Assembly: GCF_036417845.1 (NCBI RefSeq)
Contig: NC_089981.1
Location: forward strand, 9,193,501-9,257,500
Direction of reading: 5' to 3'
DNA: 64,000 bases
Source: Apteryx mantelli
Taxonomy: Eukaryota; Chordata; Aves; Apterygiformes; Apterygidae
Under the pieces are notes generated by a model, which searched no databases, had not been told where the DNA came from, and worked only from the letters and a program-made list of their open reading frames with translations. Positions 1 through 11,717 of this stretch are shown piece by piece. Made by a program: the position numbers and the translations under genes. Position 1 is the first letter of the stretch; each line of letters starts with the position of its first letter.

Positions 1-952
1 CCGGCCACCAACACATACAGGTTCCCCCACCCCCTGGACTCTACCTTCTTCAGCCATGGCCTTGCAAAGGAGGCCACAGAGCTGTGCAGGGACAGCCCTG
101 AGGAGCTGGAATTTACTGCCCGCTGCTAAGGATACAGAAGAAAACAAGGACACAGTTGCCAGTTTGGGGAGGGGGCTGTTCTTCCTTCCCTGCCCCACTC
201 CTTCAGTGACCACCTCCATTTATGCCCCACTGAAATTTTCCAGGATTCTGCTCTGCTGGGGTCTTGGCAATTTTGCTGCCATTACTAATCTGCTTCCCAA
301 GGCAACCCCTCTGCTCTGCCTAATAACCTGAGAGAGGTGGCAGGAGAGAGAACAGATTGGGCTGGATTATGTATACTGTCAAATTTCAATTATTTTATTA
401 TTAAAGTTCTTTTTTATTCAGAAGAGGCAAGCTGTTTCACAAACTGTGGCAGTGATGGACTTCAGCACTGGATTCCTCAGTTGCCAGTTTGATTTCTCTC
501 AGCATTAAGGTGTATGCCTTTAAGAAGACATTTTGTGCTGGTGAGGCAAAATGGAGAGACTGTGGAAAACAGGCACGTCTGGCTGAAACTTATTAACTGA
601 TGACTAGTTCATTTTTTTTTAATTGCTTCATCTGTAATTGTGAAACTGTAATTTCCTAGTTTCTTTTTTTAAGCTTTACCTTTCCTCCAGGGGAAATGTC
701 TGTGATTTCCTTTGCTTTTCTCTGAGGAAACCCTACGCAGATTATTACATGTATTGATTTGAACTAATCACTCTGACTTTGACAAGGAAGCCAAATGCAA
801 ATTCCAGGTAGGTTACAGCTTTAAGGAGCCTGTGTCTAAAGACTCAACACAAGCAATTTAATATAATTGGTTGTCTTTCCAGGAAATGACTTAGGATGAT
901 TTTAGTAAGGTCTCTGTAGGTACAGTTAAGAAACTTGTGCCTGACAAATTGC
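1..952. other. Non-coding stretch, nothing recognised
   Basis: I see no recognisable gene, RNA or transposon here. The longest open stretch (56-331, plus) has no domain and low-complexity composition. The segment ends exactly where the first copy of the duplicated segment begins. Confidence 0.5.
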
Positions 953-3900
953 AATGATGCAACTTGGCAAGTGAGTTTGCGAGTGTGTTTAAATTGGCTC
1001 CAGTGTGCATCATTAAAAGCTCAAGTTCTTTCACTCCTTGAAATTAGCAGCTCTCTCATCTTACAGTCAGACGTGATTTTTGCTCTAATCTAGGGACAGT
1101 GAGAGACCGCCTTGAAGGAAAAGCAGCCTGTGAAAACTGGCAGGATCTCTACAATGCTTTTGCTGTATCTCAGAAACCCCACAGAGACCCCGGTCTAATC
1201 TATTTCATTTAAAGATGATGGGTCAAACAGAGCTGCCTGCATTGCACTAGTTGGGCTGCAGCTTAAAACTGCCTGGACTGAGCTGGTTTTGAACTGCTCT
1301 GTTTTTTGCTGGGATGATACACAGCTGACTGACCAATTTGGTCTACATAGCAAAGGCAGTAAACTCAGAAATGGTTTCTGGCAAAGATGAGGCCAATTCA
1401 CAAGTTTCCCTTTCTTCTTCTGCTGTCCCAGGCCTCCTATTCTGCAGATTTCTTCTTGCCACTCCATCTCCTTTGCAGAACCTGGAAAATAGGGGACAAA
1501 GTTTTCATTAGAAACCCAGTTTTTAATTTAATTTTAGAATAAAGAACATTCTGAGGGAGCCTAGCAGGGAGGATGGAGCCCACCTGCAATGTGAGCTGCA
1601 GGGAGGGATTATTCCCTTGCAACAGAACTACCTCAGAGCATCTTGTCTCTATGTCTGAAACACAAATGGCCATGAAAGAAAAAAGGATCGTTCTCAGCCC
1701 CATGTCTGAAGGCAGCAGCTAAGTCTGTAATTGGCCTGGGCTCGTAACGAGCATCCTTAGTTGGACAGCTCAAGACCTGACAAAGCTCATTAATCCCACT
1801 ATTAGTCAAAATCAGATTGCTTTGATGGCATTACTCCAGGAACATAGTCCTGGTGTGGCATGAGAGGGCTGAACAAAGCCCTTCTCCAGACAAACACTTG
1901 CCCCTCTGCTGCCTACATAAACCCCATAGTGACGGCTCCTCAGTGGAAGCACCAGTCTGCAGGGTTACACAATGCAGTAGCATGCACAGGGCAAAGAAGA
2001 GGCCTAAACAAATCTTAACAGCAGCATGGCATGCATAAAAAGACTTTTCCTCTCCTTCCAAGCTTTATATTTGCTTTGAGATCCAAAGCTAGGATTCAAA
2101 ATCTAGGAAAAAAAAAACAGCCAGGAAATTGCGATAATAATGAGTGTATAGATGTAAAAGCGTGTGGCTGGGCACCGGGGGAATGGCTGCTTATTTGTCT
2201 TGTCCTGGTTGCTGCACTGTGGATCGAGATGAAACTCCAGGAGATTTCAGTTGCCCCAAACATCCTGACCTTTGAGAGCCTTCTGGAGAGCAAGTGCCTT
2301 TGGCAGGGCAGGAGTTTGGTAGGGAATCTGCAGTTTGAATGCAGATTAGAGACAGCTGAGAGTTGCAGGGGGGCAGTGTGCTGCAGGACTTGGCCAGAGC
2401 GAGGCCTCTGAAGTGACAGAGGGAGAGAGACTCTCCTGGTGGGCCAGGAGGGCCAGGGCTGAATTTTCTGCGACCAAAAATGCCACTGAGAGGTGTTGAC
2501 CTGGAAAGCAGGGCTCAAAGGAAGAACTGTTTTTTCCAAGGACTCACTGAATTCAGAGGCGTGTGTTCAAAACTTTTGATTTAAATTGCTCCCCCAACAG
2601 GCCTGGGATTATCTGGGCCCAGCATATCATCAACTAGTGCATGCATGTATTCTCCAAATAGACTCCTGAGATTTTTTTTGTTTTAATTACTATTTCATCA
2701 TAAAACAAAATGGAAGAACTGTAATTTAAAGTGCACATCCTCAATTAGAAATTTCCTGTGGTGACCATACCAAAATTAGCAGGTTGAGTAGTAGCAGGTG
2801 GCTTTGGATGATAGAGCCATTTGGATTAATAAGATCTGGAATAAGGAGTTTACGCTGCACTACATATATCCTGCAAGTTAGGCGTATGAAATAGTAACAT
2901 TTGAGGGAGTTGCACCACCCAAGTACCTCCAAACTACTTTGAAGTATTCATAGGTGAAGATTACTACCTGTGAAATGGGATTTTTATCCAGAGGCAGAAT
3001 GCCCTTTTTACAAGCAATATGTAACATCTACTTGCAACTGGGCTAAAGGCCTCCTTTTTTTTTCCTGAGCAATACTTCACAAGTACTGCAATTATTGCAT
3101 ATGGACTGAATATTTCAGTATCTAGAATAGAGAGAGGCTAGTAATGCTATTGTTATGAAATATTTCTCTACTTAGGTAAAATTCACTAGGCCTTGGTAAC
3201 CGTATGACAAAGCTGATAAAAAGAACAGCATAATACAGACACAGCTGAGGACCCTTTTGGTAATTGCTGATATTTTCCTGAGGCCTTAAAGTCAGCATTT
3301 GCATTTGGTACATAATAGCGGCACATACAGTTCACAAGCATCTTGAGGATCAGTAACATCATATTCACAAACCTAGACCTTTGTAGTCTTGGGCTAACAA
3401 CATCACAACCAATTAATTGGTTAATTGGAAGGCCTCATTAGATTTGGCTAAGAACATATCTCAGACACTGCCCTATGTTTCTACTTTTAATTACCCGGTA
3501 CAACTAAGAACATGCCTACAATGACACATCTGAAAACTAGAGGTGTCACTGAGAGCCAGCAGCCCAAAGCTCTCTCCATAGTCATGGGAGACTCTCACCT
3601 TGAAGGGGCAATGCATCCCAACCTGAAAGAGGTTTCTGAGATACATGACGTGAAGCTCTCCTTGAACTTGTTTATACTTTCACATACAACTACACCACTA
3701 CCTTTTAGACGTGTGCATTTTGATGAGATAGTTAGCTTTACCACGTACTTCATGCTGATGGCTAGCGATGTATGGTTTAGCAGAATGTCAGACGTTGCAT
3801 TGTGACAGGATTGGATTATCAGCACTGGGATCTAGATGTAAGGTCTCAGGTTAGAAGTTCCAGAAAGGGAGCATCTCACAGGCAGGAGGTGCATTCGTTT

Positions 3901-5101
3901 GGCTAGTATTAGCACATCATCACTTGACTATCTGTACAGCACTGTATTTTGGAGCCGTGTATCACAGAGAGATTTTGTATGAAGTATTGCCCTCTTGTGG
4001 CTGTCCAACAAAAGACGGGTAACTCAGAAAGTTTTCAGCTAGTGGAGAGCACATTAAGCCAGTTTGGGAAGACGGAAGGGCACAGCCCTAGTTCTACTCC
4101 TAGGCATACATGAAATGTATCTGTTCACTGTGTCCATTTCTGGCATCTGTTGGGTTTATTACATAATGACTAGCTCCATTCTCTGTTTCAAAACTTCATG
4201 GGATACGTGATTTCTGATGGTCCTAGGGCTTACTGCAGTACACACAAAGAGAACTGGACCTCATGCATTTATTCCAGCCGAAGGTCTATGCAAGCATTGC
4301 ATAGGGTAGACCTGTGTTTGGTAATCCTTGGGGAATACCAGCATATCTTCTAACATATACTTGGGAGTCTTAATTTTGTAAGAGGCACACACTGCAAACA
4401 TAGAGAAGAGGCTTTAGGAGTGATTGATCAACAATATTATCCACGTTAACACTGCAAAAGTTATTGGTTGGTAGTGTTGGAACAGTAACATATACACCAA
4501 GCTGTGCATCCAGAGGGAAAGTGGCATTGCAATAAATAAATGCATGGATGCTTCCTGGAACAAGAGTGGGATTTTTTTGATTGTTCTCTGAAGTAGTGCT
4601 GGTAATTTGTGCTCATTCTTATGCCTGGGTACACATGCACTTCAGGTAGCGCATGGATTTCACAAGTGGTTTACCTTTTGTCATTTCTGGAGGGCCTATA
4701 CAAAATCATAACTGATCATAGTAATGAATTGCTAGAATGGTTATCAGTAAAGAATTTCCTGCATAAGATTCAGCTAGAATATTCTTGTGAGCTCTCGCTA
4801 TAGAACCAGTGTGTAAGTCATTCCTGCAAGTACTGAGGTACTGTTTAATATAGTAATGCAAGGTATGTGGAAAGATCCTTCAAAGCCAAGTCTGCCTAGA
4901 CTTCTATGCACTGGGAGAGGGGAAAAAATTAAATGTCTGAGTAGATCCTAAAAGTGATAATACCGTTGTTATGAAAGTCTACAGGGAAAAATTTATAGGA
5001 AGAAGTGTAGTCTTTTATCAGATACTGGATTATATTCCATTTTGTATCCCACCAGATAAAGCCAAAAGAACAAAATGCATTCTGGGTACACCATCCCTTC
5101 C
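953..5101 (+). repeat. Segmental duplication, copy A (4.15 kb)
   Basis: This segment recurs in direct orientation at 22954-27133. Identity is near-continuous from the AATGATGCAACTTGG start to the CCCTTCC end, with scattered single-base differences (about 2% by eye in compared stretches) and few indels; copy B has a 22-bp insertion near 23946. No family protein is recognisable inside. A 97-codon frame (3512-3805, plus) is open in both copies but resembles nothing I know and is probably just shared neutral sequence. The right edge abuts a CR1 fragment, so the copy junction may have involved CR1 sequence. Confidence 0.95.
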
Positions 5102-5326
5102 CTGAGCTTCAGTTTGTGCCCATTGCCTATTTTCCTGTCATTGGGCACCACTGAGAAGAGTCTGGCTCCATCTTCTTCACACCTTCCCATCAGATATTTA
5201 AAACCATCGATAAGATCCCCCACCATGAGCCCTCTCTTCTCTGGGCTAAACAGTCCTCTGCCTCCCTTTGTAAGAGAGATGCTCCAGTGCCTTAATCAGT
5301 TCATGGCCCTTCACTGGACTTGCTCT
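5102..5326 (-). mobile_element. CR1: CR1 LINE fragment (3' region, truncated both ends)
   Basis: The reverse complement matches the end of ORF2 and the 3' UTR of the longer CR1 at about 21620-21850, including the stretch reading AGTGGTGCC and GGGCACAAACTGAA. It lacks the ATTCTRTG tail expected at an intact CR1 3' end and stops exactly where copy A of the duplicated segment ends, so sequence was lost or exchanged at this junction. Confidence 0.85.
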
Positions 5327-7556
5327 GGTAAGAGGCAGAGTGCTGTGCAGACTCCTGTGCATGTGTGTTGTGGTGATAAATCTGGGTGCATCTTAACTAT
5401 GCTTCTGTGCTGCGATGATGAACACTCATGGCTGGAGATAGACCTCAGGTTTGTTAAAGCACTATGGCATGGCATTCCAGCTGTGGTGCCTGGTGCAGAA
5501 TAATTGAGAGGACTTTGTTGTTTGCACACTGCTCTGTACTGAAACCAAGTGTCAAGGATGTGTTTCTTAGGGGCCTTTTATTGTGGTTGCTGCCTTTCTG
5601 TAAAGGCTAAGCTAATGACTGTTTCCTGCTGGAACTCAGCTCTCAGTGCTAATGAATGTGCATTCTTAACAGTAAACCAGTGAAAGTATGAAAGTAGTTT
5701 AAGTTTTGTTCACCTTCAGCTGTGGGTCATCATGTTGACAAGGGGTTCATAATGCATTTTCTGATTTTTTTTAAAGTATATTTCAACAACTTTAAAAATA
5801 GCATGATTGTCCATTCCTATCCCAAACCATTTAAATTCCAAAGCCAGGCTTTAAGAAGTTGGTAAATGCCTCCATGAATTTTTCATGAAGCTTTTTTTTG
5901 GGGGGGGGGGGCGGAGGGAGGAGGCGCCTCTGTTCTCATGTTGACATCAGAGCAGAGTTGTTATGGATGGGACTGATGTGAAACAGTGCAGGTGAGGCAT
6001 CTGTACCAGGGCTTTCTGTGCAGTTCCCTGTGCAGCAGGTGAAGAGAAATCAAGAATTGGCATTCATCCCATCCCAAAGTAAATATTTCTCCTACGCCAG
6101 ATGAACTGTACCTCATAGCACCTTTTCTCTCAGCTGAAAAAGAGCCTTGGAGCCATGCACGGATGTGTAATTTCAGGGTCCGAACTAGGCAATTCCTACA
6201 TGTGCAGTTAAATAAAACCCAGCAGGGCATTGTCTCCAGAACTGGTTTGGTATGACTGTCACTACTTAAATAATACAGAGCCTATCACAGTGTTGGCATG
6301 CACCAAATCCATGTCCGTCTATCTCTTTCCCTCCCCCCTCTACCCCCAAGACAATGACAGCATACAGTGCCGGGTGACTGCTCATTAAGAGTTTGCCCAT
6401 GGCTAACCCCTTCTGAAGTGGTAAATGGGAGAAGAGAACTGACCCATTTGGATGTGAGCCATGCTATACTCTCATAGTTTTGGGGAACAGTAGTCTGCAT
6501 TGACAGCTGGAAGACCCTTTCTTACCCTTTTCAGTAAGGTCATACCAATGTAATATTCACCAACAAACTGAGGCAACCAGATCATTGCTTCTGGTACCAA
6601 CAGGCTGTGCAGTCACCAACAACATTTACTACCTCTATAAATGGAAGGAATCTCTTACGAATTGTGGACTAAACTAGCACTGTCTGAATACTATGGAAAA
6701 GTTTTCTGTAGCTACACCATCAAAAAACACTTCAGATGTTTCTGAAAGCTACAGGCAAGTTAATGACCATGAATTTCCAAACATTTGCTTCTGAGTTGGG
6801 AAATGAAGCAGACAGCTGGGGACTGGACAAACATATCTTTTCTCATTAATCAAGATTTTCAAAATGAATATTAACCCAGACGGATGACCAGCATAAGGCA
6901 CTACACTTCCTAAAACTCTTTCTTCTGAAAAGAATATTCTGAAAAGAAGTTTCTTTAAAGCATCTAAGACTGAGCTGTTGTGAAAGGTCTGGAACTAGGT
7001 TTAATAATATTTTAAAATGATATGTGTGTGTCATTGTTTTGGCCACAAACTATTTCACAGCAGATAAAGCTTGAGCAAACGTTAGCTGTTTCTAACAGCC
7101 TCTTTCTAATCAAAATGATACGCAGGTGACTTTGAACTGCATATCAGACAGTTGTCTGAGAGGGGGAATGGACAGCACTGTCAAGGAAATCCTGATGTAA
7201 TGGGTTTAAAAAAAAAAATCTCTGCTGGGAGCAGAGGCCAAGGTCTTTAGAAGCTATAGGGATTAGCTTCTTTGTGCTTGAGGTAGGTTTGGTCATTGCT
7301 GCTTCTGTTGGGTTTAGCATGGATATCTGTCTGTTTGAATACCTGATCTAGAAGACTGGTGTGTTTTGGAAGGAGATTGGTTTCTGTAGAAACAATAGCC
7401 CTACTAAGAGCAGCATGCAGAGATGCAACCAGACTGCAGCACCCTGAAAGCCTTGTGGGATTATACAGGAAAATGCAAAATTCAGAGATGCAAGAAACTT
7501 TTCTGACTCTTCTTCTCTGCCTCATATACAGTTTAAGAGTGAGTGGACCAAGGAAA
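5327..7556. other. Non-coding stretch with a poly-G tract
   Basis: Nothing gene-like was recognised. A poly-G run lies near 5890-5911, followed by a short GC-rich patch. Small open frames are not supported by any motif. Confidence 0.5.
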
Positions 7557-7717
7557 GAAGTTGTGACGGTGTGCTCCTTTCTCCCCCCACTGATGTGCTC
7601 TCTCCCCCTCAACCTGACCTCCCTGTAAACAGCACGTATGTAGGGGCTAGTTGAGCATGCACCAGCTAAGACCTGTCTAGCATGCAAATACGACCATGAG
7701 TCAATCATCTCCCCCCC

Positions 7718-7724
7718 ATAAATA
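7718..7724 (+). promoter_or_regulatory. TATA-like box inside the solo LTR
   Basis: ATAAATA lies about 155 bp into the LTR, followed 25-35 bp later by a short GC-rich stretch, the normal position for an LTR promoter. Activity is not shown by sequence alone. Confidence 0.5.
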
Positions 7725-7937
7725 GGGGGCAGCCCAGAGCCCACTGAGCTCTCCTGCACAGCAGTGGGCTGCACTGCAGAACCTCCTTTTGAGTGGGAGC
7801 GCCTCTCAAGGTCACTCCTCGAGGCTGAGAGATTCCTTACCCGCCACAGATCCTCAGTAAGTGATCAACAGCATGCTGAACTTTTGTGAACTTCGCAAAA
7901 CTTTCCTGAGTTATATCCCTGACTGATAGCACACCTA

Positions 7938-8222
7938 ATTCCTTTCACATAAGCCGTTGACCAAGTCTGAGACTAGGACTGGATTCTGCCGCACCTAGGC
8001 TTCTCTTCGGAGGAGTTTAGAAAGCAAGGGGGTCCAGTCTGAATCTTGTGACTCAACGGGAGGGTTCCCTTTGCACTCACTCCTTTAGATATGAACCGTT
8101 GACTAAGTCTGGGACTAGGACTGGATCCAGCTGCACCTGGGCTTCTCTCCAAAGGAGTTTAGAAAGCAAGGGGTTCCAGTCTGGACCTCGTGACTCAACG
8201 GGAGGGTCTCCATTGCACACGC
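7938..8222 (+). repeat. Two tandem ~142-bp units within the LTR
   Basis: The blocks starting near CCGTTGACCAAGTCTGAGAC (7954) and CCGTTGACTAAGTCTGGGAC (8096) align along most of their length, including AGGAGTTTAGAAAGCAAGGGG and GTGACTCAACGGGAGGGT in both. This is an internal tandem duplication in the region downstream of the TATA-like box. Confidence 0.85.
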
Positions 8223-8393
8223 ATCTGACCCTGTCCTTCATGCAGTAAATAACTGAGAGAACCTTGCCAATCGAACCTCGTTAAATCGTTCTTATTTACG
8301 ACTGAACTTTGTTAAGTCGCTGTCTTACTGCAGTAAACGTAGTGCTGCTTCCCTCTTACGAGGGAAGTGCATCACTCCTTTCGCGACAGAAGT

Positions 8394-8849
8394 CTTTTCT
8401 CAAACCTTTTGCAACTAAATCATAGGTGGAAGAGACAAAAGGGGCATGTTGTAGAATGTCGTGTAGTACACCTCTGTTTTCTTCTCTGCTCTGCTGTCGG
8501 ATATTAGACCAATCACTTGTAAACCCCTATGGATTTCCTATCTATGGAATGAAAGGCCAGTGACGCAAAGGACTTAGAAACTTCTTCCATTACATGCCTG
8601 CTTTCCAAGTAGTTTTACTCTTGTTGTTTATTTATATCCACCATATTTAATAAATACTGTCTGTATATTAAGATAATTCTCCAAGAATGAAATGAATCAC
8701 CATCTAAAGGTTCTTCTGTCTCTCTAGTTTAGAGGGAAACATCCAAATCAGAGTCAATATATTCCGCTCCTCAGGCTGACAGTGCAAACAAAATGCATAA
8801 CGTAAAATACTGAAAATCTTCAGTGGCATCTAAGCACACTGCAGGGGGC
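8394..8849. other. Non-coding stretch, nothing recognised
   Basis: AT-rich sequence between the solo LTR and the olfactory-receptor remnant; no motif, repeat or gene recognised. Confidence 0.4.
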
Positions 8850-9078
8850 TTTCAAAACATCCTGAGGATGCTATCAGCTCACAGAAAAGAATTTCTCCAT
8901 CTGATAGCAGTCAGCGTGCTATATGCAACAGCTGGTTGCGTTTATGTTCAACCTCAGTGCAACAGCTCACAATGGCAAGGCAAAATTGGAGCACTATTTT
9001 ATATGATGTCATCCCCATGCTAAATCTCTTGATCCACAGCCTGAGAAACACAGGTGGAAAGGATGCCCTGATGTCAGC
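8850..9078 (+). pseudogene. Olfactory receptor remnant (TM5/6 to TM7 end)
   Basis: Translation gives a degraded version of the C-terminal third of an olfactory receptor: a basic SAHRKEF stretch before TM6, then HLIAVSVLYAT, a VYVQP loop, and the family hallmark around PMLN with IHSLRN and KDAL at the end. Reading from TM6 to the PMLN motif needs a frameshift near 8998-9005, and most of the conserved KAFSTC block before TM6 is missing. The rest of the receptor is absent, and a minus-strand CR1 fragment begins right after KDAL. Only a fragment remains and it cannot encode a receptor. Confidence 0.75.
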
Positions 9079-10165
9079 TGTCACTGTCCACCTATCTAGC
9101 CTGAACTTCATCAGTTTCTCTAGCAGGATGTCATGAGAGACTGTGTCAAAAGCCTTGTTGCAACTGAGGTAAACAAGTACCTCTCCTCTCCCCTCACCCG
9201 CCAAGCCAATCATCTCCTCAGAGCAGGCTGGCAGCTTTGTTAAGCAGAGTTTCCCCTCATAAAGCCATCCTGTCTACCTCCAGCCTATCACCTTTCTTTC
9301 ATATCTCTGGAAATGATGTCCAGGATTAGTTGCTCCATCACCATCCTAGGGACTGAGGTGAGGCTGACTGGCTTGTAGTTCCCTGAATCCTCCTCCTTGC
9401 CCTTCTTGAAGGTAGCAGGGGCGTTTGCTCTCTTGCAGTCCTTGGGAATCTCTCCTGTACACTTCCTTGTTAGGTTTGAGGTCAGCCAGGAGCTCCTTGT
9501 TCATCCACATAGGCCTCTTGCTACCTCTGCTTGATTTCCTGCTTGTTGGAATGGACCACTCTTGAGCTTGGAGGAGGTGATCCTTGAATATCAGCCAGCT
9601 GTCTTGGACCCCTCTTCCCTCCAGGACCATAACATATGGAATCCTTCCCGAGCAGGCCAAATTCTCTTCTCCTCAAGCCCAGGGTATTGATCCTGCCTTT
9701 TGCCCTCTGCTCCCTCCTCACAGGATCCTCAGCTCCACCATTTTGTGGTCACTGCAGCTAAGACTGCCCCCGACTTCCACATCTCCAGTCAGTCCTTCCT
9801 TGTTTGTATGTATGAGATCCAGAGTGCCTCTCCTCCTCAGCTCCTTGATCACCTGTGTTAGAAAGCTGTCATCAATGCACTCCATAAACTCCCTGGATTT
9901 CTTGTGCCCTACTCCATTGTCCAGCCAGCCAATATCAGGGTGGTTGAAGCTCATAGGACCAGGGCCTATGGACATAAACTTTATTCCAGTTCTCTGAAGA
10001 ATGCCTCACCTATTCTTCCTGAAGAGACTGTCTACAGCAGACACCCATTACATGGTCACCAGTGCTGGTCTGCCCCCCAGTCCTGACCCATGAGCTCTCA
10101 GCTGGCCCCTCACCTGTCCCCAGGGAGAGCTCCATGCATTCCAGCTGCTCATTCAAGTATTTCTC
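9079..10165 (-). mobile_element. CR1: CR1 LINE fragment with internal deletion
   Basis: On the minus strand this reads as ORF2 of a CR1 element: part of the AP-endonuclease (NHPDIGW, LIHTNKEGL, CSDHKMVELRIL) followed by reverse-transcriptase pieces (PVSLTSV, KAFDTVSHDIL). Compared with the longer CR1 at 18300-22078, about 500 bp between the endonuclease end and the TGE(I/V)P block are missing near 9450. The join sits at a shared ACAG, suggesting a microhomology deletion. Several stops and frameshifts are present. It separates an olfactory-receptor remnant from the end of the decayed TRIM gene. Confidence 0.9.
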
Positions 10166-10478
10166 TTCACACTTGAAACAGATTGCATTTTAAGCAGGAG
10201 CCTAAATTTTGTCAAATTTAACTTGATGGCTTCAAGGAAGTACTTCAGCTGCTGCCTTGTACATCATACCCATTCAACTTCATCTGCAACATCTAATGTT
10301 GATTGTAGAGAGGGGCACACTATTTCTGTGCTCATCCTGCACCACAGGTGTCTGCCTCCTGACAATATAGAGAAAGAAGATTGAAATCAGTATTCAGAGA
10401 TATGACATCCCCGCTGTTGAAGGGACCATGTCTGTACCACACTGGCATGAGCTGTCTGAGGGTCCAGAGACACATCTC
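10166..10478 (-). pseudogene. TRIM PRY-SPRY exon, broken and truncated
   Basis: After a TAAAG acceptor in correct phase it reads GDVSLDPQTAHASVV, the PRY opening. A stop follows shortly after HISEY. Scattered family traces remain (GGRHLW, then DVADEVEW in the next block), separated by frame changes. Similarity fades and the exon stops where the minus-strand CR1 fragment begins near 10165, so the second half of SPRY, including most of its ligand-binding loops, is missing. Confidence 0.75.
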
Positions 10479-11111
10479 CTTTAGCAGAGCAGAGACTATG
10501 AGAAAGCAGGGAAAACCAAGGGGGAGGGAGCAATGGATTCACACACCTCACCCCAGAAGAATCAGCTGGAGAAGAGCAATTACACAGCCATTTGCCCATT
10601 GACCACAAGGCGGCTGGGCATCTGTCAACCCTCCATGCCCCATCTCCTCACCATACCACACACTTGAATTGCCTTCTCTGAGTCCCTACCCCAAATTGTC
10701 TTAGCTCTATGCTATGCCACCTTTCTCCTGAAGTTGCTTACCTTCCTCTGATAGTCTACAATGTCATCTCTCAAGCGCCCCACTCCTGACCCCTTATTCA
10801 GGCAGGCACCAACAATACTGGTACCAGGGGTCACTTCTGCACTTTGGCAGAGTGACAGGGGTGCTGTTGAGCACATGCACTGATATAATGGGCTTTCTCC
10901 ACAAAGGGGCCCACAAATGAGCTCTCAGGTCCATTCATTGGGTTCACCAACAAGACAACCATTTAAATGAGAAGAGTCAAGTCTAGTCACTTCAACATTT
11001 TAAACCAGGCCTAGACATACAGGTGAATTCAGAATGCCAAACAGAAGACACTTTTCAGAGCCAAGGACTGGACTCAAGTCCCAGACTGAGGTCTCTATAT
11101 AGCTTGACTAC

Positions 11112-11227
11112 CAGGGTACTTCTTCAGCATCTTCTTAAGCTGAAATAACAGCCTGGGGAAACAGGCCATTGCCCTCTTCAGCTCAAGAGGGACAGAAGGT
11201 AGCTCCAGCTTCTTAAGTGTTTCATAC
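11112..11227 (-). pseudogene. TRIM exon 5 (linker to SPRY)
   Basis: A CCTTAG acceptor and G/GTAGTC donor enclose 116 bp. With the two bases from exon 4 it reads YETLKKLELP, then LELKRAMACF and LKKMLKKYP, and leaves one base for the first SPRY codon, as in the family. It is open. Confidence 0.85.
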
Positions 11228-11694
11228 CTAAGGAAAGAAGTGACCTCATCTAGTAATCGAATCAATCACAGTGTCTAGAAGATGCCAATCACAGCAGCTG
11301 TTTCTAGGAATTATTACTATGCTAAGGTTGAAATGCTGGAAGCTTACCAAAAGTCTATATTCCCACTGAGAAACCATGACAGGAAAAAATTAAGGGGAAG
11401 AAGCTGACAGTTCATATATATTGGGATTTGGCCCAGAGTCAGTATAACTATCCTGGTCTGAGAAAAGGCAAAGGATGGAACTGACCACCAATATATCAGG
11501 TTTTATCTTCCAGGGGGATCATTCTATTACAGTGCAATGCAGCCAGTCTCCTAACACTGCACTGAAACATTGGCATGGCATTAATCCCAGAGGAAAGGAG
11601 CACTCCTACCAAGCAATTGCATCTTCAACTACTAACGGCTCCTTCCCTATCCCCTCCCCTCCCCCCAAATAGGAAGAGGAATAGGGTACATCAC

Positions 11695-11717
11695 CTCTGC
11701 AGGACACTCTGCATGTC
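11695..11717 (-). pseudogene. TRIM exon 4 (23-bp microexon)
   Basis: A good polypyrimidine tract and TAG acceptor are followed by 23 bp encoding DMQSVLQ plus two bases, then a GTGATG donor. The 23-bp length and the D-x-(Q/K)-S-x-L pattern match the microexon of TRIM genes. Phase is compatible with exons 3 and 5. Confidence 0.88.

Larger units (their letters stand above)
7562..8388 (+). mobile_element. Solo LTR of an endogenous retrovirus (ERVL-like)
   Basis: The element begins TGTGACGG and ends GCGACA, so it has the TG...CA ends of an LTR. It is flanked by an identical 5-bp direct repeat, GAAGT (7557-7561 and 8389-8393), which fits a target-site duplication; 5 bp is typical of ERVL-type integrases. 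An ATAAATA box lies at 7718-7724. No gag, pol or env sequence is adjacent and there is no partner LTR, so this is a solo LTR left by recombination. The class is inferred from duplication length only. Confidence 0.8.

Noticed and set aside
3512..3805. 97-codon frame preserved in both duplication copies (also 25544-25837)
   Set aside because: The two copies are so similar overall that preservation carries no weight. The few differences are amino-acid changing and there is no motif.
7247..7774. 175-codon minus-strand frame
   Set aside because: It runs across the LTR boundary and into flanking DNA, so it cannot be an ancestral coding unit.
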